The notes beneath the pieces were generated by a model that was not told where the DNA came from, ran no database searches, and worked only from the letters and a program-made list of their open reading frames with translations. From NCBI RefSeq assembly GCF_000397205.1, contig NC_021237.1, forward strand, positions 3,349,001-3,413,000: DNA of 64,000 nt, read 5' to 3'. Positions within the stretch are counted from its first letter, which is position 1, and each line of letters begins with the position of its first letter. Source of the DNA: Pseudomonas protegens CHA0. GTDB taxonomy: Bacteria; Pseudomonadota; Gammaproteobacteria; Pseudomonadales; Pseudomonadaceae. The position numbers and the translations under genes are program-made. Positions 19,901-27,842 of this stretch are shown piece after piece.

Positions 19901-22900
19901 TCCACGACCGCGCCCAGGCGATCGAGGTGCGCAGCGGCATTGGCCACGGCGCCAAGCCGCCCAGACTCGACCACGGCGACAGCAGGACGGTGATCCTGCC
20001 GGGCACGCCCAAGTCCTACATCAGCTACGAGTACATGATCCTGCCGGGGGCCACCACCCGGCATGACACGGGTTTCGATGTGATTCGCAAGCTCGAGCAG
20101 GATCGGCGCTTCGACTACGACTTCTACATCTTCCCGAGCGAGGAGACGATCCGGCGGATTCACCAGGAGTACGTCGAGACGCCGGTAGAAGTGCTGCTCG
20201 ATGGGCACAACCGGCAATTGGTGGTGCCGCAACTGCCCAAGGAGCTGTACGGCTACCTGCGCTACGACATCCAGGGCGCAGGCGGCGAATACCTGATCGG
20301 CCTCAACGAAGGCACCGAGGTCAGGCTCAGCAACGAGGCCGGCCGTCAGCCGTCACGCTGGATCATCGACAGCAGCCAGCTGGAGAGCGACAGCATCACC
20401 GTGGCGAAGGACCACTTGCTGGTGGGCGGGGTCAAAGTCAGGCTCGACCCGGCCCAGAGCGGGCAGGTGCTGCTGGTCAACGCCAAGGGCGAAGTACGGG
20501 CAGCCGATTTTGCCGGCCAGACCACCTACGTGGTGAAGGAAGACGCCAGCCAATGGCAGGTGTCCGGGCAGCGCATCGAACAGCACCTCAAGGAGCTGGC
20601 CCAGGCCCATCAGTTGCACGGCCAATACGTGGTGGTGGAGAACTACAAGCACGGTGAGCGCAATGTCGGTCGGGCGTACTACGAGGTTGCCAAGGACCGC
20701 ATGCTATTCACCGACACCGATGTGCAACAGGCGCGCAACGCCCAGTTTGGGGCGGTCATCGGCGAGCATGCCTACTTCGTCGATGCCGAGAACGCCGCCG
20801 CGTGGCGGGTCGATATTGCCAGCGGCAAGGTCGATGCGCAGTTCGCCCCTGCGTTCAACCAGAGCGCCGGCCAGATCAGCCGGTTCTGGCAAGAGGGCGA
20901 TGCGGTGTATCTGGCCCGTCGTTATCAGCTCAAGGAGCGGGAAGCCGAACTGAGCTTCCGTATCCTTGGTGACCGCATGGAGCTGGTGGGGGTGGTCGGC
21001 GATGAGTCGTTGCTGCAACTGTCGGCAAGCAACAGCCAGCATGGCAAGGACGCCAAGACCCTGCTCAATACCCTGCTCAAGGGCTACGAGACTCAGGCCA
21101 CCCAGCGCGACACCCCGGTGTACAGCCTGGGCGCGCCCGTGCTGGAGCCGACTGCGGCAGAGCTGATCACGGTGTTTGGCCTGGACAACGCCAAAGTCGC
21201 GCACCGCTACTGGGTGCGCAGCAGCGACGGCATCGTGATCAAGCCGAACCTGGCACCACCGGCCGGGCAGGCGCCGCGCGCCGATGCCCCGGGGCAGGCG
21301 CAAAGCGCCTGGCAGATTCCGGCCGACCTGGTGTTGGCGGGCAGCCAGGCGCAGCCCGGTGGCCAGGAAGTGTTTTATTTCTACAGCAAGGCGCAGCAGG
21401 TGCTGTTCCGCCAGGAAGGGCCGGGGCAGAAGGTGCTCGATGCCGGCCAGCCAAGCGCCTTGCGGCTGAGCACGCCGCCCCTGGCCAATGTGCTCAATCT
21501 CAATGGCCATCTGCTGGCCGTGACCAACGACGGGCGCATGGCCCGGATCGAGGCGACGGGACGGCTGAGCTATGAGGCGGTCAACGAGCATTGGCTCAAG
21601 GCCCACAGTAACTGGTGGAAAAACCTCGCCGAGGTCGCCGGCAGCAATGCCACCCTGGCGGTATTCGGGGTCAAGGCCGCCGACGGCAAGAGTGCGCTGC
21701 CGGTGTGGTACCACAACGGTCAGGTGGTGGTGGCATCGTCCGCGCTGCAAGGCAAGCCGCTGCAGTTTCTCGGCTTCGACAGTGCCAGCGCCAGTGCCCG
21801 GCTGTTCGAGCCCGAGAGCGGCAAGCTCTATCTACAGCCGCCGCTGACAGCGCAAGCACTGGCCACCGCGTTTGGCAACGACGAGGTGCTTGAGGCCTCG
21901 GCGCAATTGCCGGCCGCCATTGACTGGATGCCCAAGCTGCAACTGCGTTCGGCGGTCCAGGTCGATGCCGGGTTGCGCCTGACCACGGTGCAAGGCGAAG
22001 TGCTGCTGCGCAGCAACAACGGCGATGTGCAACTGGTGGCCGTGGACAAGGGTTGGCAACAGGCGCGGCTGGGCAATCTGCCCCAGGCCCTGGCAACGGT
22101 GGCTGGCCAGTGGGGCGCCAAAGGCGTGTTGAGCTTGCAGGACGGCGACACCCGCGGCTGGTTCGATATTGCCAGTGGGCAGATGTTCGCCAGCAACGGC
22201 ATCCCGGGTGGCAGCGACTTGCGCTTTATCGGCGTCGCTGCCGGGACGCCGAACTCGGCCTATGTCTACAGCCCGACGGCGCAGGCGCTGTATCAGGTCA
22301 AGGACGGCAAGGCGCTGCAGCTGGGCCATTACGCAAATGTCGAGCGCATCGGCTCCTCGCTGCTGCTTCAGGGAGCCAGCGGCAATGCTCGTCAGGATGA
22401 CTTGGCGCCGCCGTTGATTGCCGGGGTCGACAGCGTGGTGCTGCACGGCGGCGCCGGGGATGACACCTATCGTTTCAGCCCGGCGATGTGGGCGCATTAC
22501 CGCTCGGTGGTCATCGACAACGATGATCCGGGCCTGGCCCTGGATCGGGTGATCCTGCCGGTGGCCGATGGCAAGAATATCCTCGTCAGCCGTCGGGGCG
22601 AGGACGTGCAGCTGACCGACACGGGCAATGGCACCGCCCTGGTGCTGCGCCAGGTGCTGGGCAGCCAGGCGGCCGCCCATGGGCATTTGCTGATCGAGCT
22701 CAAAGGCGACTCGTCGATGCTCAGCGTCGAGCAACTGCTCAAGGGCTTTGGTCCGAGCGGATCGGCCGGGGACAGCGTGTTCGAACTGGCCTGGAGCCAG
22801 CGCGAGACGCTGCCGGCGGCGAACGCTCTGAGCTCGGTGGCGGATGTGCCGGACTCGGCGGCAGATGGTCGGGGCCCCAGCCTGGCAAAACTCAGCGGGG

Positions 22901-22995
22901 CCATGGCGGCCTTCGCTGACACTGGCGGTGCTCGCGAACAACTGCCGAAAAACCATCAGGCCGCGCAGGCGGTGCTGGTGCCTTCACTGACCTGA
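13981..22995 (+). CDS. fitD: FitD, Mcf-type insecticidal toxin
   Basis: A 3004-residue protein, essentially the known FitD length, homologous to Mcf1 of Photorhabdus. The ATG at 13981 is preceded by AAAGGA; an upstream TTG at 13951 would place that site inside the gene. The N-terminal half is large and without repeats. A segment around residues 1390-1520 has a cysteine-protease-like layout (C1400 in G-R-C-Y, H1489 in N-H-S-M, D1508 in Y-D-P-N). Residues about 1806-1900 form a strongly hydrophobic, glycine/alanine-rich block like the pore-forming region of TcdA/TcdB-type toxins. Near the C-terminus one RTX-like nonapeptide (G-G-A-G-D-D-T-Y-R, about 2824-2832) fits type I export. Published work shows expression inside insect hosts but repression on roots; the domain calls are my reading. 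Confidence 0.97.
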   Translation: MAFMSKDFTRLLNTLIDQQIKTAGRQTEWFNMSADERAAYIGQVGERLLEMQQSTLSVLAAQHYQMQDNPVSVGDQLQVLQQRRKEMKAIADTPATIAYKQQLDRDILLYSRQDTAISHYDSTWNKALRLLSPGGAKAEVLQADAPAKQKELKGRINRLEKHLSLQVADSTFSQTYVTLFSELQAYKEVSTRYNAWLKAAPQQQAASLDALAKPPRASDELPVNLSLLMMEERPGYIRMNVALVNASTDGRFKDFYLEHGRLVVPTDGVLNFSFGTAARSLAWQQQYRLKSEPPSMRSPTYAPIRSVLVKTGFVEQYFANHLVSESSLREGFKAQVLSNGRKLLLTGVDRKVPNQVGIQVSGQSPGTSVTREVPLAGALSELINQNADLSSFQTLGVEDYRQNSYHPDRDGLFVNIHELERSVGFAEHQYLLEMPQGDAYRSATPFAVMTVEGDKVSSSHLSKAQTETLYQYNAAFFERLEQLRGEGFKASRLFEGSSERATFVQQLTRLLERNHITPAGVLLTQHSRPSLRDIKGNNLNKVLWEQAFAASVWQSHDNDGLLFGLGQNLVKNQALDKVLQGGYLQSDIAQAKLLLAPLYEQWRAQAIETETQRVASANAGQHPGNPKVHVFDQVAVERGLDSKLLNLLLSGPQGLAPADVALRPTVEALLSGDQGRSLRKQALFHALRPVADSFSKAAVPVNAHAALAPKTGADKVMINNRLNQPDPYLILNTHPEQAQTDAALLIQDDKYRSYSQFRPDPNNEATRYMNDLDTPFVGGISGTTQTVSNALPELFGSAPSVKQYWQFQMANAAFMIRNGYHSFFETLYVAARYEPQGPDSIGKDLLQTFDRYRAEGRREALHGELYDAVMARVLPIVNQGLAPSEEFHPPRFTDLGPLPALLGQAAKDLQLKTGLASLGAGFEPRQGSADIHQFAADPVQFAQTHTLSAEALVKAGRLPAQGNVQLVEVAPRLYELEYTEHSANSVSAGSPDSVPAYFLGYNGPNQANAAPAYVDIPKQARAGSFLFTGTLSGCSLVVTSLDATTYRVYHDGRVNSSLLYDNVVMAVDYKDYQVAGTAEGLAAAYMQVVDGQWQLVFQRQEYQREGQMVWPKLREGAEPLSIQTADSQVQERNRTQFAEYREQVHQNLKKVATQFGVSTEGVADGVYSGGDFSPEHPAIAAWNRLRDAVQAKVSADIEQLGNQRYQLQEQRRGASDKSLIDQQIKQLNLTQDFYRAQYEPVLREAASVEKTWLWQQIQAKQGSAAVVRTDDTAIQGGGDERSTSVGERYAIAEAYQRGARGTAFSDGVRDFREIKIPGLDDKKSALEMKRLFLDGQLTPGQRGALSARISETSQAEYIDKVLRQTATLSEDFRGAGSVFGQLAPQDFYLSLVGDRSGGRCYPLVRAMAVALARGGEAGVNSLVQKLFLASADPQAGSSTLLKNSLIRLHSNVDAVQASKALGQFQLSDVVARLANGSSDSMFALNTQNHSMMVGSTQGPEGRRYYFYDPNVGIFAFDSSKGLAKAMEQHLVRRKLAAHYGSFGSQSQPAFNLVEIDTHKMAEVPVGSGLNVADLSRPEELAGVIGQRRQVEQAVGAQQRVSQDLRLGAALTTFDAEQWGARFDAASTRLAREHQLSSQWIPIIANTEPQPEGGYRVQFINRDQPDQTRWLSTDDGTFVEFRRFVDEHMSVLNEHFTLEHGQIRPRGGVGEVAHVDGLNAGFAVQTLIQWFADKNRKDAAQGVVSPDLATALKIHSYLGLAQIGHGTVQDVANITQLVQTALRGEALAAESSLKDFASTLGHTVNEGAGVLFGGAMVGLDAYELAHAENDVQKAVFGTQLAFDSASFVSGAAGIGAGLIGASTTAAVLGGAGVILGGLAVGFTALAQAFGAVAEDAKAVGRYFDTLDKAYQGNGYRYDEKQQVLVPLAGAVVKRLDLRSNEVGFDSQYIYRTHHGSTGSGAINYFFWVGDFPRMIHDRAQAIEVRSGIGHGAKPPRLDHGDSRTVILPGTPKSYISYEYMILPGATTRHDTGFDVIRKLEQDRRFDYDFYIFPSEETIRRIHQEYVETPVEVLLDGHNRQLVVPQLPKELYGYLRYDIQGAGGEYLIGLNEGTEVRLSNEAGRQPSRWIIDSSQLESDSITVAKDHLLVGGVKVRLDPAQSGQVLLVNAKGEVRAADFAGQTTYVVKEDASQWQVSGQRIEQHLKELAQAHQLHGQYVVVENYKHGERNVGRAYYEVAKDRMLFTDTDVQQARNAQFGAVIGEHAYFVDAENAAAWRVDIASGKVDAQFAPAFNQSAGQISRFWQEGDAVYLARRYQLKEREAELSFRILGDRMELVGVVGDESLLQLSASNSQHGKDAKTLLNTLLKGYETQATQRDTPVYSLGAPVLEPTAAELITVFGLDNAKVAHRYWVRSSDGIVIKPNLAPPAGQAPRADAPGQAQSAWQIPADLVLAGSQAQPGGQEVFYFYSKAQQVLFRQEGPGQKVLDAGQPSALRLSTPPLANVLNLNGHLLAVTNDGRMARIEATGRLSYEAVNEHWLKAHSNWWKNLAEVAGSNATLAVFGVKAADGKSALPVWYHNGQVVVASSALQGKPLQFLGFDSASASARLFEPESGKLYLQPPLTAQALATAFGNDEVLEASAQLPAAIDWMPKLQLRSAVQVDAGLRLTTVQGEVLLRSNNGDVQLVAVDKGWQQARLGNLPQALATVAGQWGAKGVLSLQDGDTRGWFDIASGQMFASNGIPGGSDLRFIGVAAGTPNSAYVYSPTAQALYQVKDGKALQLGHYANVERIGSSLLLQGASGNARQDDLAPPLIAGVDSVVLHGGAGDDTYRFSPAMWAHYRSVVIDNDDPGLALDRVILPVADGKNILVSRRGEDVQLTDTGNGTALVLRQVLGSQAAAHGHLLIELKGDSSMLSVEQLLKGFGPSGSAGDSVFELAWSQRETLPAANALSSVADVPDSAADGRGPSLAKLSGAMAAFADTGGAREQLPKNHQAAQAVLVPSLT

Positions 22996-23010
22996 CCTCG
23001 CAGGAGAAAC

Positions 23011-23037
23011 ACAGGAGGGGCGCAAAGCCCCTCCTGT
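23011..23037 (+). terminator. Hairpin between fitD and fitE, probable attenuator or partial terminator
   Basis: A perfect 11-bp stem (ACAGGAGGGGC paired with GCCCCTCCTGT) with a five-base loop lies 15 bases after the fitD stop. No T-tract follows; the next bases are CTGCGGCGCC. A fully efficient intrinsic terminator is therefore unlikely. It may lower fitE relative to fitD, protect the toxin mRNA 3' end, or act in both ways. Confidence 0.6.
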
Positions 23038-23073
23038 CTGCGGCGCCCTCTTTTCCCGGTGTTAGATCCAACC

Positions 23074-24543
23074 ATGAGCAAACCCATGAATTCGCGGCAG
23101 CGAGCCCTTGCCGGCTGGCTGCTTGTCGTCCCACTGCTGGTGGCGCCCCTGGCGCAGGCGACCTCACAGCACCTGCAACACCTGTCACAACCCCGACCCG
23201 AGGCACTGCCCAGCGACCTGTGGCGGGTGTATCTGGATGCCCGCGAGCACAACAGCGAGCTGGCGGCGGCCCAGGCCGAACAGGCGGCCCGCGCCGAGGC
23301 GGTGCCCCAGGCCAGGGCCGGCCTGCTGCCCACGCTGTCCGCCAGTGCCGATCTCAATGCCACCAGCACCTCCCTGCAGCAGCCGCGGCAGGACACCCGG
23401 CGCAGTGCCACCAGTTATCAGGCGGTGCTGAACCAGCCGATATTCCGCGCCGATCGCTGGTTCACCCTCAAGGCCGCGCAAGCTGAAGACCAGCAGGCCC
23501 AGCTGGAGCTGGCCGCCGCCGAACAGAAACTCATGTTCGACAGCGCCCAGGCCTACTTCGGCCTGCTCAAGGCTCAGGACGCCCTGGCGGCGGCCAAGGC
23601 CGAAGAAGCGGCGCTCAAGCGCCAGCAGCAACTGGCCGAACGGGGCTTGCAGCTGGGCCTGTCGGACCGCACCGATGTGCTGCAGGCCCAGGCCGGCCAT
23701 GACACGGCGCGGGCCAACCGCATCGTGGCGCAGAAGCAGACCGACGATGCCTTCGAAGCCCTGGACACCCTGACGCATCAGCAGTACCAGGCAGTCCAGG
23801 GGTTGCGCCACGACATGCCGGTGCTGTTGCCCGAACCCAACGACGCCCGGCGCTGGGTGGACACGGCGGTGCGCCAGAACCTGACCCTGCAGGCCAGCCA
23901 GTTTGCCCTGGAGGCGACGCAGCAGACCCTGAGCGCGCGCAAGGCCGGGCACGCGCCGACCCTGGACGCGGTGCTGCGCTACCAGACCGGGGACAACGAC
24001 GCCCTGGGCTACGGCAACAGCGATATCCGTGGCAATGGCTACGGTGGCAATGTCGAGCAGCGCACCGTCGGTCTGCAGTTGAACATTCCGCTGTTCAGTG
24101 GCGGCCAGACCCGCTCCCAGGTGCGCGAAGCCCACCAGCGGATGAACCAGCGCGAGTACCTCAACGACGGCTTGCGGCGTCAAGTAGTGGAGCAGACCCG
24201 CAACCTGCATCGCGGTCTCAACAGTGGTGTCGATCAGGTGCAGGCGCGGCGCCAGTCGATCATCTCCAACCAGGGCGCCGTGCTGGCCTCGCAGATGGGC
24301 TTTCAGGTCGGAACCCGCAATATCGTCGATGTGCTGGAGGCGCAGCGTCAGCTCTATAACGCCGTGCGCCAGTACAACAACAGCCGCTATGACTACATTC
24401 TCGACACCCTGCGGCTCAAGCAGGCGGTGGGGACATTGTCGCCCCAGGACCTCAAGGCGCTTTGTGATTACCTCAAGGCCGACTACGATCCGGACCGCGA
24501 TTTTCTGCCGCCGGAGTTTCCACGCCGGCTGGCAAAACGCTGA
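23074..24543 (+). CDS. fitE: FitE, TolC-family outer-membrane channel of the Fit secretion system
   Basis: A 489-residue outer-membrane efflux protein. The start is taken at ATG 23074; a GTG at 23059 is upstream and an ATG at 23086 just inside, and none has a strong ribosome-binding site. The N-terminus is a signal peptide with a hydrophobic core ending L-A-Q-A. The body has the two long heptad-rich helical repeats of TolC proteins, roughly 60-240 and 270-450. It completes the type I secretion apparatus with FitA, FitB and FitC. Confidence 0.93.
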   Translation: MSKPMNSRQRALAGWLLVVPLLVAPLAQATSQHLQHLSQPRPEALPSDLWRVYLDAREHNSELAAAQAEQAARAEAVPQARAGLLPTLSASADLNATSTSLQQPRQDTRRSATSYQAVLNQPIFRADRWFTLKAAQAEDQQAQLELAAAEQKLMFDSAQAYFGLLKAQDALAAAKAEEAALKRQQQLAERGLQLGLSDRTDVLQAQAGHDTARANRIVAQKQTDDAFEALDTLTHQQYQAVQGLRHDMPVLLPEPNDARRWVDTAVRQNLTLQASQFALEATQQTLSARKAGHAPTLDAVLRYQTGDNDALGYGNSDIRGNGYGGNVEQRTVGLQLNIPLFSGGQTRSQVREAHQRMNQREYLNDGLRRQVVEQTRNLHRGLNSGVDQVQARRQSIISNQGAVLASQMGFQVGTRNIVDVLEAQRQLYNAVRQYNNSRYDYILDTLRLKQAVGTLSPQDLKALCDYLKADYDPDRDFLPPEFPRRLAKR

Positions 24544-24611
24544 CAGGGCCAGGAAATGCCTCGGACAAGGGTTGGCGGGCACCGATTTTTTTCAGGTAAA
24601 GGGGGACAGGG

Positions 24612-27600
24612 TTGTACGGGTTATTGGACTTCTTCGACAGTCACAGGCGCTGCTGTTATGCCCTGGGCGTGATGATCGCGGGCGGCGCCGCAGGGGCGCT
24701 GGGCAACTACTACCGTGTGCAAGTCGAAGACGTCTACCGGGCCAGCATCCAGATGCAGACCCGGGAGCAGGCCCAGGACCTGGAACAATGGAAATCCAAC
24801 GGTTTTGCCATTGGCGCACTGTCGATCCTCGGGCGTCACAACCCCTCGCTCAAGCGCATTGTCCTGGAGCCCGAACCCTCTGCGGACCTGATGGAGCGGG
24901 CCACCATTCCCCTCAAGACCCTGTCCCTGGTGGTGGAAGCCAACCATGCGTTTGTTCTCAACCGGGAAGGGGTGGTGGTAGCGGCCCATGACCAGCACGG
25001 GCAGACGCCCCTGGGGCTGAACGTGGCCTTCCGCCCCTACTTCAAGGTGGCTCTCGATGGCGGCAGCAGTGTCTACGGCGCCATCAGCGCCACCACCGGC
25101 ACTCGCATGTTCTACATGGCGGCACCGATCTTCGAGTCGCGTACGCGCCAGGACAAGGTGATCGGGGTGCTGGTGGCGCGTTTTGATGCCGATAGGCTCG
25201 ATGCCAGCCTGAGCAAGCCGTACAGCGACGATCTGAAGATGATCCTGTCCCCCAGCGGCGTGGTGCTGGCCGCCAGTTCCCCGGCCTTTATCCTCAAGTC
25301 CGACCGCGCCTGGCCCTGGAACCGGTTCACGGGGGAGATCCGCCGCCAGTTCAGCGACTATCCGTTTGCCAACGGGGTGCCCGAACGCTTGCCCTTCGAT
25401 GCCCATCAGTCGGTGATCCAGCTGGACGGCCGGCGCTATAGCCTGTCCCGGGTGGATTTCGACTGGAATGACCCGAGCGGTCCCTGGACCCTGATCACCC
25501 TGGGCGACCTGGATACGCTGTTGCCGGGGGAACAGGTGCTGCTGATCGAGGGGCTGAGTGCCCTGGTGTTCTTACTGTTGCTGTGGGGCGGCCTGCGGCG
25601 TCTGGCCGATGCCCGGCGGCACAAGCGCGACGTGGCGCAGATCGAGCAGAGCGAACAGCGCCTGGACATGGCCCTGCAAAGCGGGGCCCTGGGGCTGTGG
25701 GACTGGAACCTCAGCCTGGGGACGGTCATCAACAACGATGTCTGGCTGCAGATTCTTGGCTACAGCAAACAGCAGATGGAACAGGCCTTCGGCCATGGCC
25801 TGGAGCGCTGGACCGCTCTGGTGCATCCGGACGACTACGAGCCGGTCATGGCCCGGCTCAAGGCGCACCTGAACGATGAAGTCGGCGAATACCGCGCCGA
25901 ATACCGCATGCGCAACAAAGAGGGGCAATGGCTGTGGGTGCTGGACATCGGCAAGATCATGCAGCGCGACGCCAATGGAGCACCGACGCGGGTCACCGGA
26001 GTGCTGCAGGACATCAGCGAGCGCAAGGCGGTGGAGGCGCAAATCCAGCAATCACGGCACGATGCCGAGCGGGCGACCCAGGCCAAGTCGGAGTTTCTCG
26101 ACTGCATGTCCCATGAGATCCGCACGCCGCTGAACGCGATCATCGGCATGGCCCACCTGGCACTGGACCTGCCGCTGGAGCCGGTGCAGCGCGACTACAT
26201 CGAAAAGATCGACCGTGCGGCCAAACACCTGGTGGGCACCATCAACGGCGTGCTCGACCTGTCGAAGATCGAAGCCGGCAAGCTGAGCATGGAGCAAGTG
26301 GGCTTCGACCTGCGGGAACTGGTGGACGATGTGTTGCTGCTGGTCCGCCAGCGCGCGGAAGAAAAGGCGCTGCGGCTGCAACTGGATATTCCGGCTTCAC
26401 TGCCGCGCCGTTATGTGGGTGATCCGCTGCGTCTGGCCCAGGTGCTGACCAACCTGGTGGACAACGCGATCAAGTTCACCGAGGCCGGCCATGTCTGTAT
26501 CGGTGTGTGCCTGGTGCGCCAGTGGGATCATCAGGCGCTGCTGTGCTTCAGCGTCACCGACACGGGGGTGGGCATCAGCGACGAGCAGCAGGCCCGTTTG
26601 TTCAATGTCTTTGTCCAGGCCGACCGGTCCATCAGCCGGCGTTATGGCGGCAGCGGCCTGGGACTGACCATCTCGAAGAAAATCGTGCAACTGATGCAAG
26701 GTGATATCTGGGTGAAAAGCCAGCCAGGGCAGGGCGCAACATTCAAGTTCAGCGTGCAGTTGAGCCTGTCGCCGTTACCGCTTGAGGAAAACTGCACCAC
26801 GCCAGCCAATGGTGCCGCAGCGGGGCAGGGCGCGATCAATGACCCGGTACGCTGGCTGGTGGGGACGCGGGTGCTGGTGGTCGAGGACAACCGGCTCAAC
26901 CAGGAAGTGTTGCAGGGCCTGCTGCAGCGCGTGGGGGTCCAGGTGGTGCTGGCGGCGAACGGTGCGCAGGCCCTGCGTCTGTTGCTTGAGGAGGGGCGCT
27001 TTGACGCTGTGCTGATGGATTGTCAGATGCCGGTCATGGACGGCTTCGCCACGACCCGCAAGATTCGCGGGTATCCGCACCTGCGGTGGCTGCCGATCAT
27101 TGCCGTGACCGCCAGTAGCCAGGCCGATGTGCAGGGCAGGGCGGTGGCTGCCGGCATGAGCGATCTGCTGAGCAAGCCCCTGGAGGTCGCGGCGTTCTAT
27201 CGGACCCTGGTGCGCTGGATCAAAGCGACGGACATGCCGGTAGCGCAAGTTCCGGCGCCTCCGGGTACAAGCATCTTGAACCCGACTTATACAGGCATCG
27301 ACACCGCGCGCGGGCTGGCGGTGGTGAACCAGGACCTGGCCCTGCACCGCAAACTCCTGGCCGACTTTCGTGACAGCCAGCAGCAGGTCATCGAACGCTT
27401 GTGGCAAGCCCATGCCGCAGGGGACCTGGCCGCCCTCGGCTCTCTGGCCCACAGCCTGCAGGGCAACGCCGGGAACATCGGTGCCACGGCGGTCAAAGAG
27501 GCCGCTGGACAACTGGAGGAACAGGCGGGCGGGCCGGCAGCGCTGGGGCCGCTGATCGAGCAGCTGGCGCGGTGCCTGGAACCGGTGCTGGCCGGCCTGG

Positions 27601-27842
27601 CGTCCCTGCCAGGGGCAGCCGACGGGGATCTGGCACCGCAGCAGCTGGGGCTGGACCCTGAGCAGGTGTTGGCACTGGAGCGCTTGGCCAAGCTGCTGCG
27701 CAGCCATAATGCCCAGGCCCTGGCGCTGATCGATGAACTGTACGAGCAATACCCCTGTGGCCCTCTGCGGGCCATTCAAGAGCGGATCTACCGGTTGGAG
27801 TTCCAGCAGGCCCATGACCTGCTTGTCGACTTCCAGGGCTAG
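24612..27842 (+). CDS. fitF: FitF, hybrid sensor histidine kinase controlling FitD expression
   Basis: A 1076-residue hybrid kinase starting with TTG after an AAAGGGGG stretch; an ATG at 24672 would cut into the first transmembrane helix. Order: transmembrane helix (about 13-33), periplasmic Cache-type sensor region (about 40-300), second helix (about 308-327), PAS domain (about 350-470), HisKA with S-H-E-I-R-T-P and phospho-acceptor H501, HATPase with D-N-A-I-K-F and G-V-G-I-S, a receiver domain with D803, and an Hpt domain with H947 in A-H-S-L-Q-G-N. In P. protegens FitF senses a host-associated condition through its periplasmic domain and relieves FitH repression. Its stop shares bases with the stop of the convergent fitG. 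Confidence 0.95.
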   Translation: MYGLLDFFDSHRRCCYALGVMIAGGAAGALGNYYRVQVEDVYRASIQMQTREQAQDLEQWKSNGFAIGALSILGRHNPSLKRIVLEPEPSADLMERATIPLKTLSLVVEANHAFVLNREGVVVAAHDQHGQTPLGLNVAFRPYFKVALDGGSSVYGAISATTGTRMFYMAAPIFESRTRQDKVIGVLVARFDADRLDASLSKPYSDDLKMILSPSGVVLAASSPAFILKSDRAWPWNRFTGEIRRQFSDYPFANGVPERLPFDAHQSVIQLDGRRYSLSRVDFDWNDPSGPWTLITLGDLDTLLPGEQVLLIEGLSALVFLLLLWGGLRRLADARRHKRDVAQIEQSEQRLDMALQSGALGLWDWNLSLGTVINNDVWLQILGYSKQQMEQAFGHGLERWTALVHPDDYEPVMARLKAHLNDEVGEYRAEYRMRNKEGQWLWVLDIGKIMQRDANGAPTRVTGVLQDISERKAVEAQIQQSRHDAERATQAKSEFLDCMSHEIRTPLNAIIGMAHLALDLPLEPVQRDYIEKIDRAAKHLVGTINGVLDLSKIEAGKLSMEQVGFDLRELVDDVLLLVRQRAEEKALRLQLDIPASLPRRYVGDPLRLAQVLTNLVDNAIKFTEAGHVCIGVCLVRQWDHQALLCFSVTDTGVGISDEQQARLFNVFVQADRSISRRYGGSGLGLTISKKIVQLMQGDIWVKSQPGQGATFKFSVQLSLSPLPLEENCTTPANGAAAGQGAINDPVRWLVGTRVLVVEDNRLNQEVLQGLLQRVGVQVVLAANGAQALRLLLEEGRFDAVLMDCQMPVMDGFATTRKIRGYPHLRWLPIIAVTASSQADVQGRAVAAGMSDLLSKPLEVAAFYRTLVRWIKATDMPVAQVPAPPGTSILNPTYTGIDTARGLAVVNQDLALHRKLLADFRDSQQQVIERLWQAHAAGDLAALGSLAHSLQGNAGNIGATAVKEAAGQLEEQAGGPAALGPLIEQLARCLEPVLAGLASLPGAADGDLAPQQLGLDPEQVLALERLAKLLRSHNAQALALIDELYEQYPCGPLRAIQERIYRLEFQQAHDLLVDFQG

